This document shows, in pieces, positions 28,868 through 37,223 of a DNA stretch of 64,000 nt. The notes under the pieces were generated by a model. That model did not search any database, was not told the DNA's origin, and saw nothing but the letters and a program-made list of their open reading frames with translations. How positions within the stretch are numbered: position 1 is the stretch's first letter; every line of letters begins with the position of its first letter. This stretch comes from UBA2336 sp965227265. GTDB lineage: Bacteria > Bacteroidota > Bacteroidia > Cytophagales > Cyclobacteriaceae. Location of the stretch: contig OZ245738.1 in assembly GCA_965227265.1 (NCBI GenBank), positions 1,364,001 through 1,428,000 on the forward strand. Direction: 5' to 3'. The position numbers were made by a program, and so were the translations under genes.

Positions 28868-29647
28868 ATGAATACGAAGTATCAGCTGTTATTAATACTG
28901 CTTTTCCATTTGGCTTTTCCAGCCATTGCTCAACCGACACCAAATGATGATTTAGTTAAAAGCATCGAACTGCGCAATTATACATTGTTGCCTGGTACGT
29001 GCGCCAAATTCTCATCATATATGGATCGGATTATTATTCCCAAACAACGAGAACTGGGTGGATATCTTTTGAATGCTTTCAGCCTAAACGATGCAGATGA
29101 CCATTATTTCTGGATGCGTGGATTTGCTGACATGCCGTCACGAAGTAAGTTCATGAAAGATTTTTACTACAGCGATTACTGGAAAAAGAATGCTGCCGAA
29201 TGCAACAGCATGCTTATCGACAGCTATGACGTTCATCTGTTAAAACCTCTTCAGATAAAAGATCATGAGATTGATTCAACACGTGGAATTAGTATTGAGA
29301 ATTTTACACAGCCTACGGGAATAACAGTAATAACCTATTACACAACAAGTAATGCTCGCCAACAATTGATTGATCTATTTGCCAATGATTACCTACCAAT
29401 TTTAACGGAAGCCGGAATTAATCCGGTAACATTTCTAATCAGTGAATCTGTTGTAAATGATTACCTGCCTCAACATGTTTACCAGGATAAAAATCTTTTG
29501 GTGATGATCACGCATTTCAAAGATGAACAGGAATACCGCGCTTGTTTAAAAGATGCCATCGTACTTACAAACACCTCCATGCACATAAAACTTGCTGAGT
29601 TACTTATGTCGGTGAGCACACAAATACTTCATCCGCTTAAACATTAA
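28868..29647 (+). CDS. Exported NIPSNAP-family protein
   Basis: 259 residues with a signal peptide (ends P-A-I-A-Q). Two tandem ferredoxin-like NIPSNAP units are visible: S-I-E-L-R-N-Y-T-L-L-P-G-T at ~33 and a more divergent I-T-V-I-T-Y-Y-T-T at ~150, each about 100 residues. NIPSNAP proteins form dimeric alpha/beta barrels and mostly lack a defined enzymatic role. The gene begins 10 bases after the GlxA-like regulator and 11 bases before a DJ-1 gene, so the three are one operon. The signal peptide implies action outside the cytoplasm. Confidence 0.8.
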   Translation: MNTKYQLLLILLFHLAFPAIAQPTPNDDLVKSIELRNYTLLPGTCAKFSSYMDRIIIPKQRELGGYLLNAFSLNDADDHYFWMRGFADMPSRSKFMKDFYYSDYWKKNAAECNSMLIDSYDVHLLKPLQIKDHEIDSTRGISIENFTQPTGITVITYYTTSNARQQLIDLFANDYLPILTEAGINPVTFLISESVVNDYLPQHVYQDKNLLVMITHFKDEQEYRACLKDAIVLTNTSMHIKLAELLMSVSTQILHPLKH

Positions 29648-29658
29648 CAAATCCAACC

Positions 29659-30276
29659 ATGCAGACAAAAAACGTTGGCATCCTGATTTTTAGCGATGCC
29701 GAAGTGCTGGACTTTGCCGGTCCGTTCGAGGTTTTCTCGGTCACTTCGCAGATTAACAACCATGAACCCTTTCAGGTATTCACAATTTCGAAAGACGGAA
29801 GAATGATCTCAGCCGTTAACGGCTTGAAAGTACAGCCTGATTATTCAATTGGGAATCATCCCGAGCTTGATATCCTTATCGTATCAGGCGGACAGGGCAC
29901 GCGCGCTTTATTGAATGATGATAAAATTCTGATGTGGCTTAATTCGACTTACCAATCTGCAGAACTGACACTAAGTATTTGCTCAGCCTCAAGACTTTTC
30001 GGAAAACTTGGATTGCTTAATGACAAGTCGTTCTGTACGCACCACGAAGTGTACGATCATATGAAGGAAATTGCACCTTTAAGCCTTCCTCAAAAAGATA
30101 AGCGTTTCATTCAATCCGATGAGCGATTGTACACTTCAGGCGGAATTTCTGCCGGTATTGATCTTTCCTTCTTTATTGTTTCAACCCTCTTAGGAGAAGA
30201 CAGTGCCAAGCGCACCGCGCGATACATGGAATATAATTACACACCTCAACTTACTCCTCATGAAGAAATTCATTAA
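29659..30276 (+). CDS. DJ-1/PfpI-family protein, isonitrile hydratase-like
   Basis: 205 residues, no signal peptide and no HTH domain. It starts N-V-G-I-L-I-F-S-D-A-E-V-L-D-F-A-G-P-F-E-V-F (key D-F-A-G-P-x-E-V-F), which is the entry strand of isonitrile-hydratase-type DJ-1 proteins, and has the nucleophile-elbow cysteine in S-I-C-S-A-S and a C-T-H-H-E segment. It shares its fold with the GlxA-like regulator two genes upstream. Its 3' end overlaps the next gene by 17 bases. Hydratase, chaperone or deglycase activity cannot be told apart from sequence alone. Confidence 0.85.
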   Translation: MQTKNVGILIFSDAEVLDFAGPFEVFSVTSQINNHEPFQVFTISKDGRMISAVNGLKVQPDYSIGNHPELDILIVSGGQGTRALLNDDKILMWLNSTYQSAELTLSICSASRLFGKLGLLNDKSFCTHHEVYDHMKEIAPLSLPQKDKRFIQSDERLYTSGGISAGIDLSFFIVSTLLGEDSAKRTARYMEYNYTPQLTPHEEIH

Positions 30277-32866
30277 CCTCTTACTTGTATTGTTTACTTT
30301 GATTACTCCAATATGGACTAATGCGCAACAAAACAGTACCAAAAGCTTAGCTCCAACGCAATGGTCTCGCGCGCGAAAGATTGATGTAAAGCATATTTCC
30401 ATCGATCTACGGTTTGATTGGAAGAAAAGACAAGCATTTGGAACGACAGCAATTACACTTGCACCCATTGATGCTGCTAAGCAAATCTCACTGGATGCTG
30501 GCTTGCTAACCATTAATTCAATTACATTAAACGGACTACCATTAATGTTCACGTATGATGGCGGAGATAAAAATGATGGCTTGGTTATTACGCTCGACCG
30601 AACATATCAGGCAGGTGAGGGGTTAACCGTACTGATTGACTATCACACTAATCATGTTAATGAAACCGATCCACTTAACCTTGGCGGGAGCAATGGCCAG
30701 GGTGGATTGCGCTTTATTTGGCCAACACCGGCAGAACCTTCGAGGAAAAAACAGATCTGGTCGTTAGGGGAACCTACTTCAAACCGATATTGGTTTGCTG
30801 GGTATGATTTTCCAAATGATTTCAGAACTACGGATTTTAAAGCTACTGTAGAGAAGAACCTTACGGTTATCGCCAATGGTAAACTCATCGAAACGGAATC
30901 GAATAATGATGGAACCCGAACCTTTCACTATCGTACCCAAGTTCCGTATGCAAATCAAAATACTTCTTTCATAGTCGGGGAGTATGCTGACGTTAAGCAA
31001 CGTTACAAGGATGTTGAGCTTCATAGTTACAGCTATACGAATGAAGTAGAAGCTACTACAGCAAGTGTTGAACGTTTGCCCGACATGGTTAAGTTCTTTT
31101 CAGAATATACAGGAGTTGATTATCCATATTCTGATTACGCTCAGGTTTTCGTGCAAGATTTGCCTTGGGGCGTTGCCACAACGGGTATTGCAGCTCAATC
31201 AGAAAACATGGTTGATGATTATGAGACGCATGCAGATTATCTGTACTTATGGGATTGCCTGGAAGGTGAATCGCTTGCCTGGCAATGGACCGGAAGTTAT
31301 GTAACACCATCCGACTGGAGTCACATGTGGTTGAGCAAAGGACTGTCACGCTACCTATCCGGGTTGTATAACATTCATAAAAATGGGATTGACGAATTTT
31401 TATTATGGGTTCACGCATCTGATCAAACGACTTACATAGGTGATTGGGCTTCAGGATTCCGTGAGCCTATTGTTAGCAAGAGTTATACAGCCGTGGGCGG
31501 CAATGCGCCTTACTTTTACGGGGCATCGGTTATGCGTATGTTGCACAAACAGCTTGGTGATGAAAAATGGAAGAAGTCCATCAATCTGTATCTAAAAAAC
31601 AATGCAAACAAACCTGTAACAACAGAAGATTTCAGGAAAGCCATTGAAGAAGTTACCGGTGACCCGATGGAATGGTTCTTTGATCAATGGGTGTATCGCG
31701 TAGGGCATCCGGTGTTTGATGTCAGTAAGAAGTATGATGTATCAAAGAAAGAATTGACTATCACTGTAAAGCAAACACAACAGCTTGATTCGGCACAACT
31801 TTATCAACAAACAGAATTCTTCCAGGGTAAAATTGAAGTTGAGATTGATAAAAAAATAGAAACGATTTGGTTAGCAGCTCAAGCTGAAAATGTTTTTACT
31901 TTTTCACTTTTACAGGAGCCCAAGCTTATCAATTTTGATTACCAGTCTGCCTGGTTAAAAGAAGTTACATTTCTTAAAACATTTGATGAGTTAATTTACT
32001 TGCTTCAAAACTCCTCAGATGCCCTAGCGCGTCAGTCCGCTATTGGAGAACTTGTTATTCTTGCAAAAAATGATACCGCTACACAAACCGATAAAACAAA
32101 ACTAGCGAACACACTTCGTAGCATCATTCAAAGTAATGCCTACTGGCGTCTCAGAATGAATTCGCTATCGCAGCTCAGGAACTTACTAGTAACACCGGGC
32201 CAACCGGCAAAGTTGGATGATGTCACAACAAAAATGCTTCTGGACATTATAGCAAAAGATAAATCATGGGTAAAAGCAACCGCCATTGCTTTTCTTGGAG
32301 TTACGCTCAATCCTAAATATGCCGATTTTTACATTCATGCAATGTCAGATAAAAGTGATCGGGTTGTAAACTCTGCTGCGATTGCGTTAGGCAGAAGCAA
32401 AAGTCCAAAAGCCTTTGATGCGTTGGCTAAATTGGTGCGCAGACCTTCCTGGAAAAATCAAAGTCTTATGAGTTCATTGAGTGGTTTGCAACAGTTGGGA
32501 GATCCGCGCGGATTTGATATTGCATACAAAGCTTTGTCAGATTTAAATGAACCGCGTTGGAACTTGCCGCAAGCGATAACAGGCATATGGGACTACCGGA
32601 TATTTGCCACGCAAACAATTGCTAAACTTGGTCGGGGCGCTGATGCCTATCCGCTGATTCTTGAACGGTTTAAGAAATCACTAGAGGACGATGATCTGAA
32701 TGTCATTTTTAATAATGTATTGCTGATAGAAACATTGTCTGATCCAAAAGGGCAGGAGATTTTCGAATTACTCAGGGCAAAGTTTAAAGGCAATGAAAAC
32801 ATAATCATTGTAGTTAATCAATATGAAGCTAAGTTTAAGGAAGCAGTATCTGCCGTAATAAGGTAG
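30260..32866 (+). CDS. M1-peptidase-like pseudoenzyme with HEAT repeats
   Basis: The ATG at 30260 gives a signal peptide (MKKFINLLLVLFTLITPIWTNA) and 868 residues; an upstream in-frame start would lie inside the DJ-1 gene. The N-terminal M1 beta-domain (~25-215) and catalytic-domain fold are clear (V-T-P-S-D-W-S at ~346-352, as in real M1 enzymes), but where HExxH should be the sequence is E337-S-L-A-W341 and the third ligand is K360, at exactly the +23 spacing of the functional enzyme at 25885. All zinc ligands and the catalytic glutamate are lost. The last ~270 residues are HEAT/ARM-like helical repeats. It is inferred to be a non-catalytic binding protein in the envelope, made in one operon with DJ-1, NIPSNAP and GlxA-like genes. 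Confidence 0.85.
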   Translation: MKKFINLLLVLFTLITPIWTNAQQNSTKSLAPTQWSRARKIDVKHISIDLRFDWKKRQAFGTTAITLAPIDAAKQISLDAGLLTINSITLNGLPLMFTYDGGDKNDGLVITLDRTYQAGEGLTVLIDYHTNHVNETDPLNLGGSNGQGGLRFIWPTPAEPSRKKQIWSLGEPTSNRYWFAGYDFPNDFRTTDFKATVEKNLTVIANGKLIETESNNDGTRTFHYRTQVPYANQNTSFIVGEYADVKQRYKDVELHSYSYTNEVEATTASVERLPDMVKFFSEYTGVDYPYSDYAQVFVQDLPWGVATTGIAAQSENMVDDYETHADYLYLWDCLEGESLAWQWTGSYVTPSDWSHMWLSKGLSRYLSGLYNIHKNGIDEFLLWVHASDQTTYIGDWASGFREPIVSKSYTAVGGNAPYFYGASVMRMLHKQLGDEKWKKSINLYLKNNANKPVTTEDFRKAIEEVTGDPMEWFFDQWVYRVGHPVFDVSKKYDVSKKELTITVKQTQQLDSAQLYQQTEFFQGKIEVEIDKKIETIWLAAQAENVFTFSLLQEPKLINFDYQSAWLKEVTFLKTFDELIYLLQNSSDALARQSAIGELVILAKNDTATQTDKTKLANTLRSIIQSNAYWRLRMNSLSQLRNLLVTPGQPAKLDDVTTKMLLDIIAKDKSWVKATAIAFLGVTLNPKYADFYIHAMSDKSDRVVNSAAIALGRSKSPKAFDALAKLVRRPSWKNQSLMSSLSGLQQLGDPRGFDIAYKALSDLNEPRWNLPQAITGIWDYRIFATQTIAKLGRGADAYPLILERFKKSLEDDDLNVIFNNVLLIETLSDPKGQEIFELLRAKFKGNENIIIVVNQYEAKFKEAVSAVIR

Positions 32867-32965
32867 ATTTTGTTCAATACTCTAACGTAATTAGTGGTAT
32901 TTTGATAGAAGGTTATCTAACTATAATTGCTCGTTATATCTTTAAAAGAACTTAATGATATAACT

Positions 32966-34102
32966 ATGCGCACCAGACTACTTCTATTCCTTTTCATGCT
33001 GGCAAGTGGAGTTGCCACGGCTCAAACGATCACCCAAACTGCTCCGCCAAACGGAAACAATCAAAAATCAAGTGTTACGCAATGGATTGGGCTTGCCTCT
33101 GTTACCATTACCTATCGCGGGCCTAATGTTCATGGGCCATCCGGTGAAGATCGCAAGGGACACATTTGGGGTGAGTTGGTACATTATGGTCTCAAAGATC
33201 TTGGCTATGGAACATCACTGGAATCTCCGTGGAGAGCAGGCTCTAATGAAATTACCACTGTTACTTTATCACACGATGTAAAAGTAAATGGCAAGGATCT
33301 GAAAGCCGGAACCTATGGACTTTTCCTTTTGCTCGATAAAGACAAACCCTGGACCTGGATTTTTTCAAAAAATTCAACAAGCTGGGGAGCATATTATTAT
33401 ACACAGGCAGAAGATGTTCTTCGCGTAGAAGCAAGTCCAGAAGATTGTGCTTATACCGAATGGCTTACGTATGGATTTGATGATCGTCAGTTGCAATCGG
33501 CAAATGCCTATCTCATGTGGGAGAATAAAAAAATAGGATTCAAAATCGAAGTACCTAATCCCATTCAGCTTTATGTTGATCAGATGAAAGCCGAACTTAC
33601 AAGTTATGCAGGGTTCAATTCAACCAATTGGCAAAAGGCCGCACAATTCTGCCTGGCCAACAACACTAACCTGGAAGAAGCTTTGAAGTGGGTTGATATT
33701 TCCATGAGCTCCGAACGCTTTAGCGGACAAAAGTCTTTTGCCGGAATGCTGCTGAAAGCAAACATCCTTACAGCATTGAACCGCAATGCAGAAGCGGAAA
33801 CAGTTATGACTGAAGCTATTAAGCTTAATCCAACGGTAGCAGAGGTTCACCAATACGGAAGATCGTTGCTGATTGCTGGTAAAAAGGAAAAAGCGCTGGA
33901 AGTATTTAAGCTTAACCGTCAACTCCATAAAGATGATACGTTCACAACGTACGTTGGACTAGCACGCGGATATGCAGCAAACGGCAATACTAAAGAAGCA
34001 ATCAAAAACTGGCAGCTTGTTCTTAAGAATCTTCCGGAAGATCAAAAGGCAAATGTTTCAGCGTATGAACAAGAGTTGAAGAAATTACAGGGCAAGAGCT
34101 AA
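32966..34102 (+). CDS. Exported DUF2911 and TPR protein
   Basis: The ATG at 32966 yields a signal peptide (MRTRLLLFLFMLASGVATA) and 378 residues. A DUF2911 domain covers ~35-200, with its characteristic Y-R-G-P-N-V-x-G, W-R-A-G-S-N-E-I-T, and G-T-Y-G-L-F segments. A tetratricopeptide region (~220-375) follows. The family is frequent in Bacteroidota and uncharacterised; the TPRs suggest protein binding in the periplasm. A TATCTTTA element lies 24 bases upstream. A hairpin terminator shared with the converging next gene follows the stop. Confidence 0.85.
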   Translation: MRTRLLLFLFMLASGVATAQTITQTAPPNGNNQKSSVTQWIGLASVTITYRGPNVHGPSGEDRKGHIWGELVHYGLKDLGYGTSLESPWRAGSNEITTVTLSHDVKVNGKDLKAGTYGLFLLLDKDKPWTWIFSKNSTSWGAYYYTQAEDVLRVEASPEDCAYTEWLTYGFDDRQLQSANAYLMWENKKIGFKIEVPNPIQLYVDQMKAELTSYAGFNSTNWQKAAQFCLANNTNLEEALKWVDISMSSERFSGQKSFAGMLLKANILTALNRNAEAETVMTEAIKLNPTVAEVHQYGRSLLIAGKKEKALEVFKLNRQLHKDDTFTTYVGLARGYAANGNTKEAIKNWQLVLKNLPEDQKANVSAYEQELKKLQGKS

Positions 34103-34122
34103 CCTAAGCCTAGTGAAATATA

Positions 34123-34151
34123 AAAAGGGAGAACATTTTGTTCTCCCTTTT
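34123..34151. terminator. Bidirectional terminator between converging genes
   Basis: AAAAGGGAGAA (34123-34133) pairs perfectly with TTCTCCCTTTT (34141-34151) around a short loop. A-rich and T-rich flanks let it serve both the + strand gene ending at 34102 and the - strand gene ending at 34157. Confidence 0.9.
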
Positions 34152-34156
34152 GAGTT

Positions 34157-35389
34157 TTACTTAGAGCGTCTGCTTCGCTCGCGTGGCTGCGATGATCTTG
34201 AATTATGATCACCGGAAGACCGGTTGCTTCTTTCCGGTCTGACAACAGGTGTCGATTGACGCTGCGAATTTTGACTTCGATTTATTGTTCCTCCGGATCT
34301 TCTATCCGGAGTGTTGTCTCTTCGTTGGATCGATCCGATTTCACGATCTGTTGAATACCTGTTAATCTTTACATCTCGTTTTGCAGCTTCACGATCAGTT
34401 CCAATTCTCGATGTTTCCTTGTTCCGTGAAGGTGAGGTTGCCTGCCTGTCGCGACCTATAGAACTCTCACGCGGAATACGTGAACGTATAGGTTGTTCAT
34501 GGTTACTCATGCGTTCCGATCTTGTTCTATTTGTATCTATCTGCCGTCCGTGTTGACGTGGAACAGATGAGTTGCTGCGATCCACACGGTAATCGTTTCT
34601 ACCGGTTGTTCGTCCGCTTTGATAATTTCTCCGATTATCATCACGATGTGCAGTACGATAATGTGTCAACTGTGAACTGTGCCTGTTGCGAACGATAACG
34701 GATGAAGTTCGATATGGACGATAGATAGTATGTGCATATACAACCCGGTGTGAATAACATCTTGCATAGTAAGGCCGGTAAGGTTGCCACCATGAATGAT
34801 AGCTATAATATGCAACGGGTGTCCAGGTACGCCACCAGATCGGACGTGAATACCAGCCCCAGGGTGAAACCCATACAGTGTAATAAGGATCATAAACATA
34901 TTGAACCGCAGGCCATGCCCAAACGTTGACAACAGTTTGCGAAGTTGTTGTGCCTGCGTTTACTCGTACTTCTTCGGTAGGTTCAATAATGGTTTCAATG
35001 CCATAGACATCTTCGTCACCCGTTATCTGAAGCACAGCTTTGCCATTTGCTAGCTTTTCAAGCTCAATAACGGCAACATCCTGAAGTTCATTATCAGAGA
35101 TTACGGCCTGAATCGTAAACGCGTGAACATTTCCATCGTTGCGGTCGATCACACGCAGGTAATCGATATAGCCATCGCCATTCAGGTCAAGGTTATTAAC
35201 TTTTGAATTTTCAGCGTTTAGCTTTTTTTCAAATTCTTCAGGGGAGGCAGACTTTTTGAAAAGCTCCAAAGCACCTTCCAGGCTGAAGTAATCACCCGGA
35301 ACTTCCGCGTCACGTTCCTGACCCCGAACCACCATCGCTCCAACCATCAGGAGAAACAGCGCAAGCATTCTTAACCCAAGTGTTTTCAT
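34157..35389 (-). CDS. Exported aromatic- and arginine-rich protein with EF-hand-like loop
   Basis: 410 residues with a signal peptide (ends V-V-R-G-Q). Residues ~30-150 are a folded domain with an EF-hand/dockerin-like loop D-L-N-G-D-G-Y-I-D-Y. A stretch at ~160-225 is extremely rich in Trp, Tyr, Pro and His (W-W-R-T-W-T-P-V type). The last ~180 residues are low-complexity, Arg/Ser/Asn/Gln-rich and strongly basic, ending S-R-R-S-K. No family is assigned with confidence. The basic tail suggests binding to acidic polymers such as DNA, polysaccharide or LPS, but this is inference. It has its own upstream region and the convergent terminator at its 3' end. Confidence 0.75.
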   Translation of the reverse strand: MKTLGLRMLALFLLMVGAMVVRGQERDAEVPGDYFSLEGALELFKKSASPEEFEKKLNAENSKVNNLDLNGDGYIDYLRVIDRNDGNVHAFTIQAVISDNELQDVAVIELEKLANGKAVLQITGDEDVYGIETIIEPTEEVRVNAGTTTSQTVVNVWAWPAVQYVYDPYYTVWVSPWGWYSRPIWWRTWTPVAYYSYHSWWQPYRPYYARCYSHRVVYAHTIYRPYRTSSVIVRNRHSSQLTHYRTAHRDDNRRNYQSGRTTGRNDYRVDRSNSSVPRQHGRQIDTNRTRSERMSNHEQPIRSRIPRESSIGRDRQATSPSRNKETSRIGTDREAAKRDVKINRYSTDREIGSIQRRDNTPDRRSGGTINRSQNSQRQSTPVVRPERSNRSSGDHNSRSSQPRERSRRSK

Positions 35390-35775
35390 AGCCTAAATCG
35401 TTTGTTATACCGGTATTAAAACAAAGAATGCGCCAAAGACGTAATCTTCATTTCCAAAGCAATTTGAGTCTTTTCTGAGCGAAAAAACTTTTACTGTGAT
35501 TTAAATGGATGGTGTTTTAGCTTAATCATACAGATGTTTCGTACGTCTAAATTGTTTTACTACTGCTTCGAAAATATTTGATATATTCTTCAAATCCTCC
35601 GCGTTATCGAACGGAAGTGGGGTAGAATTATACCTGATCCGGAAAGCAATTGAGAAATGAAAAGGTGATAGTCGAATCATTGATCATCGCCAACCATAGG
35701 AGTTACTCCTATGAACCAGGGTCAATTATTTTTTTGAGATTTATATTCGTCAATCTCACCAACCCCACTATCGTT
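35390..35775. other. Intergenic region holding a palindrome
   Basis: 386 bases between divergent genes. No protein-coding signal, tRNA or terminator seen. It holds one perfect 8-bp inverted repeat (35695-35713), described separately; the frame of the following gene is open back to 35650 but with a non-coding look. Confidence 0.5.
35695..35713. promoter_or_regulatory. Operator-like palindrome CATAGGAG-TTA-CTCCTATG
   Basis: Perfect 8-bp inverted repeat with a 3-base spacer, 63 bases before the ATG at 35776. The short spacer and lack of a T run argue against a terminator; a dimeric regulator site is more likely. Confidence 0.45.
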
Positions 35776-36063
35776 ATGGCCAAATATGGAAACATTCTCA
35801 CGGTTTATTTTCCGCAACCTAACCAGCTAACCGAAACGCAAACAATTCTCACAGCACAGAAAACCAGCTTTAGGGTTTACGATAACACGTTCTTCGTAGA
35901 GACCAATTCGCTTGATCACACCCGCAAAGTGGAGGAGAAGCTTGCTGCAACCACACTGGTCTATACATTCTTCCATAATCGGAATTGTGATGGTTCATTT
36001 CTGAAATCTTCCATCGGAGATGTCGCAATAGTTACGCGCATGAAAAAAATTCTGTTCGACTAA
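35776..36063 (+). CDS. Small protein of unknown function
   Basis: Starting at the ATG at 35776 gives 95 residues; the frame is open 42 codons further upstream but without coding character. It is a compact alpha/beta protein without signal peptide or membrane segment (M-A-K-Y-G-N-I-L-T-V-Y-F-P... K-K-I-L-F-D). No family recognised. It ends 11 bases before the beta-barrel gene, so both are probably one transcript, possibly controlled by the palindrome upstream. Confidence 0.55.
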   Translation: MAKYGNILTVYFPQPNQLTETQTILTAQKTSFRVYDNTFFVETNSLDHTRKVEEKLAATTLVYTFFHNRNCDGSFLKSSIGDVAIVTRMKKILFD

Positions 36064-36074
36064 TTCAACTCCCC

Positions 36075-37094
36075 ATGACCATCAAGAGAATTATCACACT
36101 CGCAGTGTTGTATCTGTCCGTTATTACCGTAATCGCACAGGACAATGAATACAAATATTATTACCCAATCAGTGAAGAACCCAACATCCGGTACATGAGC
36201 AGTTATGTAAAGGATGACAAGATTTTGTTTGAAGCCAACCCCACGCTTCGGTACAGCTTTGCAAATAATTTTTACAATGGATTGATTAACGATTCAATAC
36301 ATACGCGTGCCTATTACGTGGCCTTTCGACCGCAACTCAGGATGTTTGTTGAGAATTCACTCCCAGTAAAAATGGCTTCTCAACGTGTGTTGTTAGGTAC
36401 GCAACATTTATTCCGGTTAAGTCATAATACAGATCTGAAGCATGCGCGTTTCCTGGCCGTCTCGCTTGAAAGCGGACATTACTCCAACGGTCAATCACGC
36501 TCATCGCTTTCAGATGATTTTGCAGATGGCTCACACGAAAGTGACAGTCTGTATGCCTTGATAACGGATGATACTGATCTTTCAAAAATCATTAATCGTG
36601 ATGGCGGAAATTACTCTACTAATATGACCGAGCTTATCGTTCAGCATCGCTGGATTCTGCTGGATCAGGACGATAAACCCTGGCGCTGGCATTTTATACA
36701 AGCAGGGTTTGTTCATTTTCATGACCGATTCTTATATCTCTTAAATTTTGGAGGCTATACTGAACAAGATATCGAGATCTATGGTCGGATGCGATACTTG
36801 TTAGGGTATGAGTGGATGCGCGTTCTGGAAAAAGAAAATGGTACCAGGATTGCGGTGAATTTTAACAGCGAAATAATCCAAGGTGCGCACAAAAGTGTGA
36901 ATCCATTTCGGGGTGAACTTACCGTTTCGGTTTACCCGTTCAAACGGATGAATGATGTTGGCTTTTTTATCAGCGGTATTTATGGACATGACAACTATAA
37001 CTTACGCTTTGTAGATTCAGGTGGGCAGTTCACGGCAGGGTTGAAGTGGAGCATGTGGTCACCGTTTGCGGTGGTGAATGAAAGTGTCCGCTAG
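36075..37094 (+). CDS. Outer-membrane beta-barrel with phospholipase A1 (OMPLA)-like motif
   Basis: 339 residues with a signal peptide (ends V-I-A-Q) and alternating hydrophobic strands to the C-terminus, typical of an outer-membrane barrel. At 135-141 it reads H-Y-S-N-G-Q-S; in E. coli PldA the catalytic His142 and Ser144 sit in H-Q-S-N-G-R-S. So H135 and S137 match the catalytic pair. The third catalytic residue, an Asn about 12 residues later in PldA, would be N179 or N183 here after a ~30-residue acidic insertion. If real, the enzyme would hydrolyse outer-membrane phospholipids. The motif is seen; activity is inferred and the overall length (about 340 versus 289 residues) is longer. Confidence 0.6.
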   Translation: MTIKRIITLAVLYLSVITVIAQDNEYKYYYPISEEPNIRYMSSYVKDDKILFEANPTLRYSFANNFYNGLINDSIHTRAYYVAFRPQLRMFVENSLPVKMASQRVLLGTQHLFRLSHNTDLKHARFLAVSLESGHYSNGQSRSSLSDDFADGSHESDSLYALITDDTDLSKIINRDGGNYSTNMTELIVQHRWILLDQDDKPWRWHFIQAGFVHFHDRFLYLLNFGGYTEQDIEIYGRMRYLLGYEWMRVLEKENGTRIAVNFNSEIIQGAHKSVNPFRGELTVSVYPFKRMNDVGFFISGIYGHDNYNLRFVDSGGQFTAGLKWSMWSPFAVVNESVR

Positions 37095-37111
37095 GCCAGT
37101 ATTTTATAATT

Positions 37112-37145
37112 AAAAGGCAACCCTATTTTTAAGGTCGCCTTTTTT
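37112..37145 (+). terminator. Rho-independent terminator
   Basis: AAAAGGC-A-ACC pairs with GGT-C-GCCTTTT with one mismatch around an AT-rich loop, followed by T residues, 18 bases after the barrel gene stop. Confidence 0.75.
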
Positions 37146-37210
37146 ATCAGAAGACTCATTTGCGTGATGTTGGATCAAGCCATCCCCGGTTTCCTCACGT
37201 TATAATTCCG

Positions 37211-37218
37211 TAATTTTG
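37211..37218 (+). promoter_or_regulatory. Bacteroidota-type -7 element (TAATTTTG)
   Basis: Matches the TAnnTTTG consensus and lies 5 bases before the ATG at 37224, so any transcript would be nearly leaderless. No clear -33 element. Confidence 0.4.
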
Positions 37219-37223
37219 TAACA

